Assembly (NCBI RefSeq): GCF_003576645.1
Contig: NC_044924.1
Coordinates: forward strand, 31,406,288 to 31,470,287
From: Ipomoea triloba
Lineage: Eukaryota; Streptophyta; Magnoliopsida; Solanales; Convolvulaceae
Reading direction: 5' to 3'
Length of the DNA stretch: 64,000 bases
Both the position numbers and the translations under genes were made by a program. Positions 12,318 to 25,308 of this stretch are shown here, piece by piece. How positions within the stretch are numbered: the stretch's first letter is position 1; each line of letters starts with the position of its first letter. The notes beneath the pieces were generated by a model that was not told where the DNA came from, made no database searches, and saw nothing but the letters and a program-made list of their open reading frames with translations.

Positions 12318-15315
12318 ACCTTTAGATCAGAGCATTTTCAATTTCTCTCTTTATTAAGTCAACACATCAGTGTTCAAATCTTACTCCAAGCATGTCCTAA
12401 GGGCTAAGACCCCGAGTCAAGCCTTGACCCACTTTATTTAGGCTTGAGCCATTGTTGAGTGCAACCCTTCTTATTATTTATTTATTATATATAGCCCAAT
12501 TGTGAATATTATTTGGGTTAGTATCCAATTAATGTTATGAATTTTTTTTTTCATCTTTTGTGTATTGTTTTACCCAATTTTATGATAAGTCTAATCCCGT
12601 AAAACTATTAATATAATACGGAGTATATATTTAGAATGTAATTGAACTTGATCCAAGAAATTTTTGTGGTTAGGCCAATCAAAGTTGGCAATCCTTGATT
12701 TAAAACTAAAATAAACAACCTTCATAGTTAACTGTTTCATACTTAGCCCTTTCTATACTTTGAATTGATTTTATGTTCTCGTTTGACCTCAAATTCCGGC
12801 TGATTCATTGTACTAATGCCAAGACAAGGAATGGTCAGGATTAATACACGTACCATGTTTCAGGGGATTCAATTCCTTAACTTATTTCAGGCAAATTTTG
12901 TTTTGGGAGTTAATTTTGGTTGTGATGTGATGCCATATTTTGACTTTTGTAACATTTTTCGAAGCCCACAACTCTCCAACTATTCCACATGCGTCCTAAT
13001 ATGCTATGCTACTGCCCACATGCTTTGGGAAAAACTTTATTTCAAATTTCAATTTTAATATACATTTTACTTTGAAGATTTGTCGTTGCGTAACGTGCGT
13101 TGGCTATCCCAATGCATAACATGATCGATGTTGAAAATATTGGCATGTATATCTCAATTGTAATATCATTATATTTTTCGTGTTTTGTTAAGACATATAA
13201 TTCAATATCTTTTGATATGAACATGAACATAATGTGTACGCATTAAGCATGTCATGACTTTTAAATTCGTGCATAACTATTTAATAAAAAACTTTAACTA
13301 GGTTTCGGAAGAGGTGATCGACCGTGTGAATGGAACATGAATGTATGATTTTCTTTTGAATAGTCATGAGTTCAATTTTTGTCCAACACCCTCTCAGTCA
13401 ATCTCATTGGATAAAGCATTTCTAATGCAATTTATCCTCTTTTTTTTTTTTTTTTTAATGTTATATGGTGACTAACATTTATCCATTCACACTCCAAAAT
13501 AATAGTTACAAGTTTTTTTGTCATAAAAACATAACAAAAATATAACTTTATTTTCTTTTATATATATATATATCACGTCAACATCATCATTCTTTTTCCT
13601 AAGAGTCTTGATTTAGTTAGTTCCAAAATGAAACTTTTGAAAATTATTGAGGTTTGGGTAATGAGCATGTTAGTAGCACCCTATGTTTCATGCCATTACT
13701 AACCTAATAATATAATTCTATCATGTGGGAAAACCGAAACGGATTTGGTGGGCCAGAATGCTGACTCTTTTATGTTCATCCACAGAACCCCACCACAACG
13801 TCAATAGATACCAAAATTCAAATAGTTACAACCTTTTTTTTTTAATACTAAATAGTTACAACCTAAGTGCCAAATATGATGAGTGCACAATCGTGAGTAT
13901 AAAAAAAAATGTTACTAATTTTGTATGAAACTTGAGCAATCACTCTACAAAATAGTTGTATTGATATCTTGCAATATATAAAATGAAGGTTTTTTTTTTC
14001 TTTTCCATATAACATGTTGTAATTGACTAACTGTCAAATTTGGACGCCTATCATTAGTTAATTAATAATGATATGTCAGTTTGTCACTAAATATATATTT
14101 GTTGTTTTTCTATGTTATAACATTAAAATTATTGTTTTAAAAAAAAGTATTGACCATGTATTGCGTCAGTAAATAAGGAAATTGATGATATTTAGCATGT
14201 GATGATACTTGATTTGTACCTTACGGCGGGCGGCTGCTTATTGTAGGTTTTGTTACTTCCATTTCAAGCAATATAATTGCAGTTTTTTTTTTTAAATTAA
14301 TTTGAATTAATTGAAACTCAACACCAAACTATATACTTTTACACATAAGAGTTTAATTCAAACCTAAATCCTCAATGTTTTTGGCGGAAATAATAGAATC
14401 CCTACCATGTCGCTTCACTGGACCAATTCGATGCCCAGTTATAATCGTTGTAATGTCATCATGCATATACCATACCCCTATTGAATTAATCCACTATTAC
14501 TACCCTAGATAGGACTGTAAACCTTTCACGCAAGCTTCTGACTTCTAACCGTATTCAAGTCACAACAAACTCTAATTTCACTTTGAGTGTGTGAGAGCTC
14601 CAAAAAAAATAGTTAAAATAGTATAATATTATATTTCTTTGCTTCTTAATCCTCATATACAATATACCTATTTATACTAAATTACTAACACATGTAATAA
14701 TTAAACTATTAAAATTATACATACTACACAAAGTAATAAATATACATAATTTTCTCCTGTGCATGTATGTGCTTTTCATTCTAGGGGTGTAGCCACAAGA
14801 CGTATCTACTAAACTTAGGACCTATTTGTTGTCCCTCAAGCGTACCAAGCCAATATATATATATATAATATGTTATTTTCAATTCTCTTGCATGCCTAAA
14901 TTACTCTCATTTCCATTACTAATCTTTTTAAGTAACCAATATTATTTGTTTAAGTAACCAATATTATTTGACAGTAGCTAAGAAATCAATTGCATGCACA
15001 CAAATTATATAATAATAAATGATAAATAATTTATTTTTGGGATTTTGATGAAGATCAGAGATAGATGTGAATTAGGTGACATATATAAGATTTTGCAGGG
15101 AAATAAATTCAAATAAGTATTGGTTCTAAATTTTCATTCATTCAAAAAGACAAAAGTGTATATAGTATTATGGTGAGTAATGTATATATGGTATACATTT
15201 GTAGAAAGACCAAATGAGACGTCAACAGTACAGTACAGCCTCAACTAATAAGCAGCAAATTAAATTATAGTTATATTACTTCAATATAATAATCTAAAAA
15301 GCAGCTTGACTAGAG
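12318..15315. other. Intergenic region between repeats and PG2, with an orphan PG-upstream block
   Basis: No gene is supported. The stretch about 13600-14100 resembles the PG4 upstream region in the same orientation (around 45190-45370 and 47420-47460). Shared features include AAATTATTGAGGTTTGGGTAA (near), GAGCATGTTAGTAGCACCCTA (near), and the order of the following blocks up to GTTGTAATTGA. No PG exons lie downstream of it on the minus strand within 12 kb except PG1. The PG2 3' flank (about 15060-15315) resembles the 3' flanks of PG4 and PG5. Confidence 0.5.
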
Positions 15316-16890
15316 CTAGAGGCAGCTTGCCGGCTTAACTAAACCGGAAGACGTCCCGCCGGCGTTAGAGCAAGAGGCTTGAGCCGGGTGATCTTTGTAT
15401 GTCAGGTTTACATCGTCCAACGTTATACCATTGCAGGGTTGTGTCTTGCTGCAGTCAAACCTCATCGCAACTTCAGTAGCTGATGTTCCATGTATGTCTT
15501 GGTACTTTATGTTGCTTATCTTCACGCCAGAGCCCTGAGATAATTAACCAACAAAAATGTTAATTAACATATATAGCAATCGTGCATAATCAAAGACGTT
15601 AATTAATTAAGGAATATATTGTTGATGATTTCATTTTCTGTACGTTTTCGTTGTTTTTAAGGTTTTGAGGACAGTAGTAAGTATTGATTGACCTGATGAG
15701 GACAGTTTTGGTCGTTAGGACAGTAGTTTTGGTCGATGATGATGGGGTTTTGTACGTCAGACATGACTGCGTGTTGGAAAACAATATTTTTCACAAACCC
15801 CTTGCTTGGCCTTGCCCACGTTTTGATCCTCAACCCATTTTCGGTGCCGGTAAACGTAACGGTTTTAACCGTCACATTTTGTACTCCAGCCTCTTGCTCT
15901 TCCCAACCTAAACTCCCAATGCTGCACACAAACATATATAATTAACAAAGATTCCTTAATTAAGATTCATGTTCATTTGTCAAGAAAAGGCCGGCGCCTC
16001 AATGGAATCAAATTGTTTGTTTAAGGAATGGATGTTTTAGACGGACCGACCTGATTCCGTGGCCGGGGCCGCAGGCGATGGTTTCAATCCACAAGTTGGA
16101 GTTGCCGGGGCCCATGGAGATACAGTCGTCGCCGGTGCCGATGTGGGAATTCAAGATTGTTACACCCGACGACGATTGAACGTGGATTCCGTCGGTGTTG
16201 GGGCTGTTTCCGGGAGCTGAGATCTTCACTGCTTGTAACTTGGCGTTGTGGCAGCTGTCAATGCGAATGTGAAATTTCTGACTGTTTTTTGAACTTAGTC
16301 CGTTGATAACAACGTTGTTTGAGTTGTAAAACGCCAGTGTCTGTACGTACATATATATGTATTTACCAAAAGTTAGAAAAAAAAAATAGTTTCTATATAT
16401 ATATATCAATCATGATGTATATATATATGATTTAAGATTGTGTACATACCGCAGCTCCGTCCGGGCAACTCTTGCCGGAATTTTTGCAGGACCAAAGAGC
16501 AGCGCCCTGAGCGTCTAGGGTTCCGCCGATAATGGAAACTCCGGTCACCCTTTCAAATTTGATCCAATTATCACCCTTTCCAATCACATTGTAGTCCGAT
16601 GGAGCCGCAAGCGTGCCATCAATTTGAAACGAAATGGCATTGCTCTTGCATGTTTGCCCCCCAAAACTCACACTCCCAACCAAGAACCTTCCCGCCGGCA
16701 CATAAATGGTGGCCGGAGCAGTGGAGGCACAGGCCGCCGCCCATGCCGCCAGAAACGCCTTGGTGGAGTCAGTCTTGCCATCGGGTTTTGCTCCATAGCT
16801 TTGAATGTTGTACTTAGCATTGGCTGCAAATGTACATGTTACGTACATAGAGATGAAGACAAGTGAGGAAAAAAGTTTGCACACTGCCAT
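15316..16890 (-). CDS. PG2: polygalacturonase (GH28), complete, 392 aa
   Basis: Secreted pectin hydrolase. Exons 16890-16450, 16340-16051, 15921-15693, 15534-15316 (441+290+229+219 nt = 393 codons with stop TAG), all GT-AG. The start MAVCKLF opens a signal peptide (hydrophobic [14 protein letters not shown], residues about 8-23). I chose it over in-frame ATGs further upstream because those lie beyond the TATA box at 16974-16981. Catalytic motifs: NTDG (Asp197), GTGDDC (Asp218, Asp219), GHGIS (His241), RIKTW (275-279). The C-terminus has the paired cysteines DCSKTQPC and ASCSNAG and ends PASCL. The 390-400 aa length and three-intron structure fit the pollen exo-polygalacturonase clade. One change from its paralogs is Met for Ile after GDDCIS. 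Nothing in it looks inactivating. Confidence 0.95.
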
Positions 16891-16973
16891 GTTTGTGTGT
16901 ATATGATGATGGATTGTATGTATTGTAGAGAGCTGGAGAGAGGTGCGGTGAGAAGTTGAAGATGAGAAGAGGG

Positions 16974-16981
16974 TATTTATA
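16974..16981 (-). promoter_or_regulatory. TATA box of PG2
   Basis: TATAAATA on the minus strand, 84 bp upstream of the PG2 start codon. The same octamer sits 90-93 bp upstream of PG3, PG4 and PG5. About 40 bp further upstream is an RY-type ATGCATGCATG (17019-17029). Confidence 0.8.
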
Positions 16982-17055
16982 GGCAAAGGAGTGAACAGTT
17001 GATCTAAGAAATTGAACAATGCATGCATGTATATATAAATCATGTGTAGCATTTG

Positions 17056-18790
17056 TCAATGTTTAACTAACAATTGATCATTTATCTGTCATTCCATGCC
17101 AGGTCAGCTTCATGCCTTCATTTCTTTATGTATTTATGTATGTTTCAAATATTTAGTATGAATCACCTGAAGGGCCTTAAAATCATATCCTTTCGATTTT
17201 AGTTGCGCTTTCCTCATTATTATACAAGTTATTATATATCATACTATCTATAAATTAAATATAATACTACTCCATATATTAAAAATATAAGATGACTAGA
17301 ACCAAACCAAGTGGAATAGCATATACAAATTTAAAGCACACGCTCGATTATCACCTATAACAAAATGGATAAGAGTTTTGGGTAAAGATCTGGAGAACCA
17401 AGTCTAGCTCCTACTTTCAAAATGTAACGTTAGTTGCTACCATAAATATAAGAAAATAAAATTACACCCAGTTATAATTTTTGGCGCAGAATTACATGCT
17501 TAGATTTGAAGAATTGGTATCCAGCATGAAATACATTCATCCCTAGCGTAATTAACTTTTTTAAAAAATTAGGGCAATGAATACAAAAATATGAAAGAAA
17601 TCTTGGGAAGCTTGACCATACAAGTTAAAAATTTGACAGAAAATTAAATGGGAAGCAAGTGCATTATCTAAGATTTAGGCACGTATTGAGCATTAAATCA
17701 AGACAGTGGGTCCCAACTCACAAGCGAAATTGTCAAACTTTCTAGTTTCTACTATTCTTAATTTGCCTTCTTTTTTAGGCAAGTTCTCCCATAAGAACGT
17801 CTCACGAATCATCATCTGTGAAATAGGTCGATTTTAAGTATTATATTTTTATCGCACAAGTATCACAATTTCACATTCTGAGTAACTCTTCAACTTTTAA
17901 TATTATTATATTTTGATTTTAAAGTATTATACTTTTCATTAAAAAAAATCACTTTTTTCGTCATAAGTATTAAATTTTTTCTCTTATGTAACAATTAAAC
18001 AATTTATCCATAATTAATACGTAATATTACATTTTTCTCATAAGTAACTATTCAACCCAAAATATTACATTTTGATTTAAAAATATTATATTTTTGTGTC
18101 AAAAGTATTAATTACAATGTTCATTATAAGTAACAAATAATTTATTCTTGACTGATATTACATGTTTTTGTGTGTTAATTTTCAATATAATCTGACATGT
18201 CTCACAAATAAAGATTTATGAGACGATCTCACATGAGATTTTTTTTTTTTTTTGGTATAAAAATGGCCGGGGATTGTAGGTCAAAAATGAGCTCATTTTA
18301 TATAGATAAATGTGTACTCTAAAAAATAAATATATCACCTTTAATAATTTATATAAACACGATTGCATGTGTATTGCATGTCCTCCTTTTTGCGTACTAA
18401 GCTTTTCAACTCTGATCTGATCTTGTTATTCGATCTTCTCAACATGCATGTGTATTATGTTTCAATATGAAAGTGTTGAAAATAAATCTTTAAGGTTTGG
18501 GCTATGATGAGCTGATGAGCATGCATGTTAATTACTACGATAGGACCACCCTAGCTATCTATGCTTCATACCTGCCTAATTCATATAGGCTTTAATTTCC
18601 TGTGCCCCAAAATGCTGACGCTTTACAGCATCGGCATTACGTCATCAACACCCACTGCACCAATTCAAAACTAAACTAGTTACAAAAATATTGCCATACT
18701 CCATTGCAAAATAATTGCATGAATATTTAATTTCTTCATTTATATTAACATCGTATCCTTAAAAAAAGTTATCATATCTTTTCTTTTTGT
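17056..18790 (-). other. PG2 upstream block shared across the PG cluster
   Basis: The block begins with GTCAATGTTTAACTAACAAT, also found upstream of PG3 and PG4, and contains ATCTAAGATTTAGGCACGTA, also found upstream of PG5 and in two gene-less places. The region 17450-18780 matches 38888-40900 almost throughout in the same order, apart from MITEs inserted in the latter. Within it, 17860-18180 is an AT-rich dispersed repeat also present at 20500-21000 and 39840-39980. It has no coding capacity. Confidence 0.7.
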
Positions 18791-18796
18791 TAGTAC

Positions 18797-19140
18797 TATT
18801 GACTCTGTTACAGTGCTCGGCTAGGTGCCGGGACTTGGGCTGGTGCGGTATGTGCGGCACATGGTGCGGTCCAACACGATTGTATCCTCCCTTATCTCGC
18901 AGGGTATTTGGGAATTATTTAGTATAAAAGCATTCTATTTTGTCTTGTTGGGACATGACCTATCATCTTGTAATGGCTTGACATAATTCTGATCTTTAAT
19001 GCAAATTAAATCTTGTCTTTGCGACTTGAATTCTTTGTCTTATCATTACAATATCTTTATCTTTATTCCTTGTTATTTATCATTTAATTATTAGGTTAAT
19101 TGAGTCGGACCACCAGAGTCAATTTAATACATCACCATCT
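18797..19140. other. Unidentified insertion-like segment
   Basis: Higher-GC sequence (GGTGCGGTATGTGCGGCACA) followed by an AT-rich tail with a TATAAAAG box (about 18932) and repeated CTTTATCTTTATTCC. It breaks the homology with the paralogous upstream blocks, so it is probably an old LTR or similar insertion. No coding frame and no target duplication were identified. Confidence 0.35.
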
Positions 19141-19143
19141 TTA

Positions 19144-19176
<33 letters not shown>

Positions 19177-19179
19177 TGA

Positions 19180-19600
19180 AACAAATTGAATTTCCATCTT
19201 CAATGTTAATTGTCATTGGAAATCAAATCAATGACTTTGCGTTATGAGACGTCTTCCGTTTCTTTTACCCGGAGTTTGGAAAGATGAGGCTTTAAACATT
19301 ATGACAGATTGTAAGTGTTTACGTACCATAAAAATAAAAAATAAAAAATAAATACATATATTTAATTGGTATATGAAACACATTTCAAATTATATTGAGT
19401 ATAGTTACACATAGTGGTATTTGTGGTACAGACCATTGTCTTTCTTGACTTGTATTATTTTGCCTTCATATATTTGGTTTTGGTTGGCTTGTGTGACATT
19501 ATTTTGCTTTAGACTTGTGAACCATTGTGGTTGCTTTAGGGAGTTTAGGCATGTGTACGTGTCATTGTGTTTACTATAGGTCTATGTCATTGTATTTACT
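19180..19600. repeat. Inverted copy of the PG5 3'-flanking region
   Basis: This stretch is the reverse complement, with substitutions, of about 48850-49270. Shared elements include AAATTGAATTTCCATCTTCA, GGAAATCAAATCAATGACTT, CACATAGTGGTATT and TCTTGACTTGTATTATTTT. In the PG5 copy it lies 350-770 bp beyond the stop codon. Here no PG coding sequence remains beside it. Confidence 0.65.
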
Positions 19601-19879
19601 TTAGGCCAGTGTGTCATTGTTTCGATCTACTCTATTGTTCTCCTTTGTTTGTGGGCATGTGTGCATCATTATATTACAGTATGCTTGGCCTTTGGATTGC
19701 TTCTGTCATTTGCCATACTCCTAGAACTGTCATTATGTTGTCGAAATTTTGTCAAAATCGGGGCACTCTTGGTTTATCTCGTTGTCAGCATGTGGCCTTG
19801 GGTTTATGGTGCTGGTTGAGGCTTGGGCAAGGCCCTTTCTTGTTAGACTAGGTTTATATGGTACTTTAAGGTTATGAGT

Positions 19880-20453
19880 TTAAGTGTTGGCAAAATTGTA
19901 CCTTTCTCACTTAAACACTTGTCAATATTGGGTGGGCTTCTCTTCGCTTGAGGCCTACTCTCATTGACTTCAATTGTTATACAATGGACAATGGTCTACC
20001 TTGTAAGGTGGCATACTAACATAAAGTATATTTTTTAATATACTAAAAGTACATTTTTAATAAACTAAAAGTTCAATTTTTAAATTAAATGTATATTATT
20101 TGCATACTAAATGTTCATTATTTGATATACAAAATATCAAATAATGAATCTTCAGTACACAAATAATGTAAATTGAATATATTGTATTAAAAATGAACAT
20201 TTATTCATGATTTACAATTCAGTGAGGACCATGATTCATAATATAATTTGTCCATTGACTTTGTATATATTAATTCTTGAATTAATAAATTGATGGTTAA
20301 AAAAAAAAGAGAATAGAACTATAAAAAGTCTACATATTATTATTAGATTTGCTTATCACCTAACGAACATAGGGCAGTTGAATAAATGAGAATGTTACCT
20401 TTTTGGATATAAAGAGCCATGAGATCACAGACAACATAAATTACAAGAGGTAC
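19880..20453 (+). repeat. Direct repeat copy D1 (uninterrupted)
   Basis: About 575 bp that recurs at 21160-22706. Both begin TAAGTGTTGGYAAAATTGT and end ACAAGARGTAC. D1 keeps the unfilled site TTGTATTAA (20182-20190) where D2 carries a Mutator-like element. The 706 bp between D1 and D2 has no coding sequence. The pair could be a segmental duplication or the remains of an LTR pair, but the ends are not TG..CA. Confidence 0.75.
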
Positions 20454-20564
20454 ACAGGAAACTTTGATTTATATATTACAATCAATTTTCATAGCAACTC
20501 TTCCACTTTTAATATTATATTTTAATTTAAAAGTATTACATTTGTTATAAAAAAATAACATTTT

Positions 20565-20998
20565 TGTCATAAGTATTAAACTTTTTTCCTAAGTAATAAT
20601 TAAACAATTTATCTATAATTAGTATTACACTTTTTCATCATAAGTAACTATTCAACTAACCCTAAATATTACATTTTGATTTAAAAGAATTACATCTTTT
20701 TGTCAAAAATATTACAATGTTCATTATAAGTAATAAATAATTTATGTACAAAGTATTACATTTTTGTATTAATTTTCATCATAACTTATTAAACTTTTCT
20801 CCTAAGTAATAATTAAACAATTTATCTATAATTAGTATTACATTTTTTCATCATAAGTAACTATTCAACCCTAAATATTACATTTTGATTTAAAAGAATT
20901 ACATCTTTTTGTCAAAAATATTACAATGTTCATTATAAGTAATAAATAATTTATTCTTAATTGGTACAAAGTATTACATTTTTGTATTAATTTTCACA
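20565..20998. repeat. Two-copy tandem repeat, unit about 213 bp
   Basis: AT-rich units from about 20565 and 20778 share TAAGTAATAATTAAACAATT, AAATATTACATTTTGATTT and AAAATATTACAATGTTCATT. The same sequence family occurs at 17860-18180 and 39840-39980, so the unit is a dispersed repeat duplicated locally. Confidence 0.75.
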
Positions 20999-21000
20999 TT

Positions 21001-21150
21001 ATTGATGGGGGATAGGTTAAGGCTCGGTACCCGGAGCTCGGAGTAGGAAGAAGGGACGACCAATACAGAGGGAGAGAAGGCTCGGAGGAAGATATGATGA
21101 CGCGGCGAAGGTCGGTCGATCCAAACACACCTAAGATTAAGCGTTTATGC
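21001..21150. other. Short GC-richer non-coding segment
   Basis: CTCGGTACCCGGAGCTCGGA-containing stretch unlike its AT-rich neighbours, ending CCAAACACACC. No homology recognised. Confidence 0.3.
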
Positions 21151-21159
21151 TTAATTTAT

Positions 21160-22706
21160 TTAAGTGTTGGTAAAATTGTGCCTTTCTCACTTAAACGCTT
21201 GTCAATAATATTGCTCTTTGCTTGAGGCCCCACTCTCACTGACTTCAATCTTTATACCATATATGGAGAATGATCTCCTTGTAATAAGGTGACTTACTGA
21301 TATGAGGTGCATTTTTAATATATTAAAAGTACATATTTAATAAACTAAAAGTTCATTTTTAAATTAAATGTACATTATTTGCATACTAAAGATTCATTAT
21401 TTGATATACAAAGTATCAAATAATGAATCTTCAGTACACAAATAGTGTACATTGAGTATATTATATTAAGGGAAAATGGCATCTTTAGTCCCTGAGTTAT
21501 AGGGGTAGTGTAGACTCAGTCCCTGAGTTATTGCCGTATGCGAGTTTAGTCCCTCAGTTATTCGCGAAGTGGCGAGTTTAGTCCCTGACCATTAAATTTG
21601 ACGAAAAAATTAAAAAATATTCAAAATTTGTGGGATAAAATAGGAAATTCACATTTTATTATTCTTCTTATATCAAAATCACTTTTACAACATTATTTTT
21701 CACTTCTTAGCCTAATTATTTTCAAGATTTTTCATTTTTTTTTTGAAAACAAGATTTTTCATTTTTAAAAGCATTTCAATAATTTTCAAATGACTTTTTA
21801 GGAACCTAGCTCTCGTATAACACACTTAAGACTTAGCACAAACAAAGAAATGCATGATCATTGTATTTAGGTGTATGAAATACACTATCCTAACAAGTTT
21901 TTATTTTTTTACTAAGCAACAAATGTAATAAAATTAAAACTTTTGAGATTTTTTTACACACTATCCTATCTCAAAAGTTTTAATTTTATTACATTTGTTG
22001 CTTAGTAAAAAAATAAAAACTTGTTAGGATAGTGTGTTTCATACACCTAAATACAATGATCATGCATTTCTTTATTTGTGCTAAGTTTTAAGTGTGTTAT
22101 ACGAGAGTCAGGTTCCTAACAAGTCATTTGAAAGTTATTAAAATGCTTTTAAAATTGAAGAATCTTGAAAATAATTAGGCTAAGAAGTGAAAAATAATAT
22201 TGTAAAAGTGGTTTTGATATAAGAAGAAGAATAAAATGTGAATTTCCTATTTTATCACTCAAATTTTGATTATTTTTTAATTTTTTCGTCAAATTTAATG
22301 GTCAGGGACTAAACTCGCCACTTCGCGAATAACTGAGGGACTAAACTCGCATACGGCCATAACTCAGGGACTGAGTCTACACTACCCCTATAACTCAGGG
22401 ACTAAAGATGCCATTTTCCCTTATATTAAAAATAAACATCTATTCATGATTCATATTACAGTGAGGATCATGATTTATAATATAATTTGTCATTGATTTT
22501 GTACATATTAATTTTTAAATTAATAAATTGATTGTTTATAAAAAAAAAAGAAGAAGAGAGAATATAACTATAAAAAGTCTACATATTACTATTAGATTTG
22601 CTTATCACCTAACGAACATGGGGCAGTTGAATAAATAAGAATATTACCTTTTTGGATGTAAAGAGCCTTAAGATGAGACAACATAAATTTAAACTACAAG
22701 AAGTAC
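21160..22706 (+). repeat. Direct repeat copy D2, interrupted by a transposon
   Basis: The second copy of D1 (19880-20453). Left part 21160-21469 and right part 22421-22706 correspond to the continuous D1, with the Mutator-like element 21470-22420 between them. Confidence 0.75.
21470..22420. mobile_element. Foldback Mutator-like element, 951 bp, 9-bp target duplication
   Basis: Almost the whole element is inverted repeat: the left arm 21470-21949 pairs with the right arm 21968-22420 around an 18-bp loop. The ends are GGGAAAATGGCATCTTTAGT and its complement. TTATATTAA flanks both sides (21461-21469 and 22421-22429), the 9-bp duplication expected of Mutator-like elements. The unfilled paralogous site (TTGTATTAA, 20182-20190) in D1 confirms precise insertion. 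The left arm has about 27 bp not matched in the right arm, a local duplication of TTTTCATTTTT. No coding capacity. Confidence 0.9.
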
Positions 22707-22853
22707 GTGTCGGCCAAGTAATAGTACGTGTCGAAACCAGAGAGATTTAGGCGCGGCTGCGGCATGGATGCTGGAGAGATGGCGGCGCCACATATTTAAG
22801 GTTGAAAAGCACATGCATGCACAGGGTCGATCGGATGAAAATATTAAGATTTA

Positions 22854-23293
22854 GGATGTGTTTGGTTTGTACATGGGAATCGAAATTTAAATGGAATAAA
22901 ATATTTAGTATTAATAATGAGTTTTGATGAAAGTATTTTGTATGTTTGATAAAATGGTAAAGTTAGAATGATTACTAAAATTGATGTTTGGTTGTATATC
23001 TTATAATGAGAATAAATATTTTTAAAAAAAATAAAAAATCAAAACAATTGATCTTAATATAATAACATCTAAAGTATACACATGAAAAAAAATTAAAACA
23101 AAAATATAAAATTAATAATCCAAACTTAAAATTAGATTATAAATAAAAAAAATAATATTCATTTTTAATTATGAAATAAGATCTTTATTGAAGACATAAT
23201 CAACTTTTATAATTATGTTTTAAAAAATTGTTAATCAAACATTAACTATGATTTTGATTATCATTCCTAGTGTGTAAATCATGAAACGCACCC
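22854..23293. mobile_element. Diverged Tourist-like MITE, 440 bp, TSD TTA
   Basis: Ends GGATGTGTTTGG and ACGCACCC, flanked by TTA on both sides (22851-22853 and 23294-23296). Internal ATGGGAATCG, TTTTGATGAAAGTATTTTG and ATGTTTG relate it to the shorter MITE family at 28610, 28966, 38989, 40405, 53528 and 54189. It is the longest and most degraded member. Confidence 0.7.
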
Positions 23294-25308
23294 TTAACTT
23301 GCTTGAGATGGAAGAAACTACACAATAAGGCAGCCGCCGTTAACGTAAAAATTAATCACCTTCACATGCTAAATATTCATTCCCCTTTTTATTGAAGCAT
23401 TTAATATTCAGTACTTTAATTTAAAAATAGTTTAGCATAAAAATGATTTTAAAAAAATACACTTTTTACGACAAAAATTCATTTAATGTGACACGTAAAT
23501 TAGGATGATTAGATTATACGACAGGTCTACTAGTAGAATAACTTAGTCTTCGATCATATTTGAAAGCTTTTATGGCTTTGTGATTGCAAAATCTATCATT
23601 GAGACCAAACACCATCAATAAGACAAGACAATTTTATCGCGCTATAGATATCATATCAATCAATATGTAATGCACGCCATAAATGACTTGATCGTGCTAT
23701 TTTTACACGCAGCCACGTTAGACCTGGCCTAAATCAATGTGATATAATTGACCTGAGTCACTATTATACATTTATACTACACCCAACTACATCATACCGA
23801 TCAACGAGATTTTGACATTATGTTTCATGCTTTGTTGCTACAAAAAGCTAAGAGATCTCCACTAACTAACTATTGATGACTTAAATCTTCACTTGTACTC
23901 TTTTCGACCTAACATAACCTTTCGAGCCCATTTTGTACTTAAGAAATTAAACTCATATTTGAACTTATTGATATTAATATTAAACATATCACTTTACATT
24001 CTATCACATACCGTGCTTTATATATATATATACTCTATGTAAACACACATCAGATTGCAGCTCTACTAGCACTATCAAGGCACCTTAATAACTTGGGGAT
24101 GTGATTGAGTAGAATGGACTCATCAATCCTTAACTTTTGCACCTTAATGATATCTAGTCATCAATTACAACACCGATACATAAGATAAGATTTTTACTCG
24201 TGTATAGTATTACTTTTTCTTCTTTTTATTTTCGTGTCTATAACTTTTTGTTTTTCTAATGCGTTGCACTGGTGTAGTCTATAGTATGCGAGATACAACT
24301 AATCAAGCTGAACCTCAGTTAGTCTCCGATCCGCTCATTTGAAACAATTCTCTACTTCTCTTAAGATATTGTTGCATGCATATGCTTAATTTTAATTAAG
24401 CATCCAAACTCTTAAATGGCAAACCTCTTTTTACTATTTTTACTTGACTTTATAGTACGTATTTCTTTGCTAGTAACAAAAACTACGCAAATATAGAAGG
24501 GACTAAAATAGATAAGTGAATCTAACTTTTGACCTAAATAAGTACGACCTTATTACTTAATTCATGCATCATGTGCTATTATTTTTAGCTCTTAGCTTGG
24601 TTGATTTTTTTTCCTCAATGTGATTTTACCTAATTCAAGGCTATATTATTCAGCAATTGAAGAAATCAAATTTTTGTTCGCACAAGCAGCTCAGTTGTTA
24701 CTTAGATAATAAATTACAAGTAAAGACTCAAGATTGAGACTTGACAGTTGTAGTGTAGGAGTTATACATCTAATGTTGTAAGCTTATTGTGAGCATCATG
24801 CAATGATCCTCACACTTAAGGTCGTTGAATCACTGTGATTTATCTTTTTCTTGTCTTGTGCGCTCTTAGGGCGAGAGATTTCAACCAATCAAATAAAAGA
24901 AATTTGGTAACGTAACGTTATCGTAACTAGTTTAATTAATTTCGTTTTCTGTTGACTTTCTGCTGCTTGTGCTGTGGATATATATACAACTGTACAACTG
25001 TCGATGTCAGCGAGCATTTCTGCCCACATTTCCCCATTTGGGGTTTTCCATATGAATTAGGCAATGGCATGAAGCATGCATAGGCTGCTAGCTAGTAACA
25101 TGCATGCTCAGTATCCAAATTAAAGCTCGCTCGATGATTTTCAACAATTTCATTTTGAAACGTAAACAACTACATAATCAAGACTGCAGGGAATGTTTGA
25201 GAAGAACAACGAGATTTGAAAATTAAGGTTAGTAAGAAAAAAGAAGGACAATACACATGCAATTTAGTTTAGTTAAGCTGATATTTTCTCATAAAGTACA
25301 TTTAACAA

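Noticed and set aside
19567..19851. 94-codon plus-strand frame
   Set aside because: It starts in a repeat shared with 48850-49020 and has no recognisable domain or exon context.
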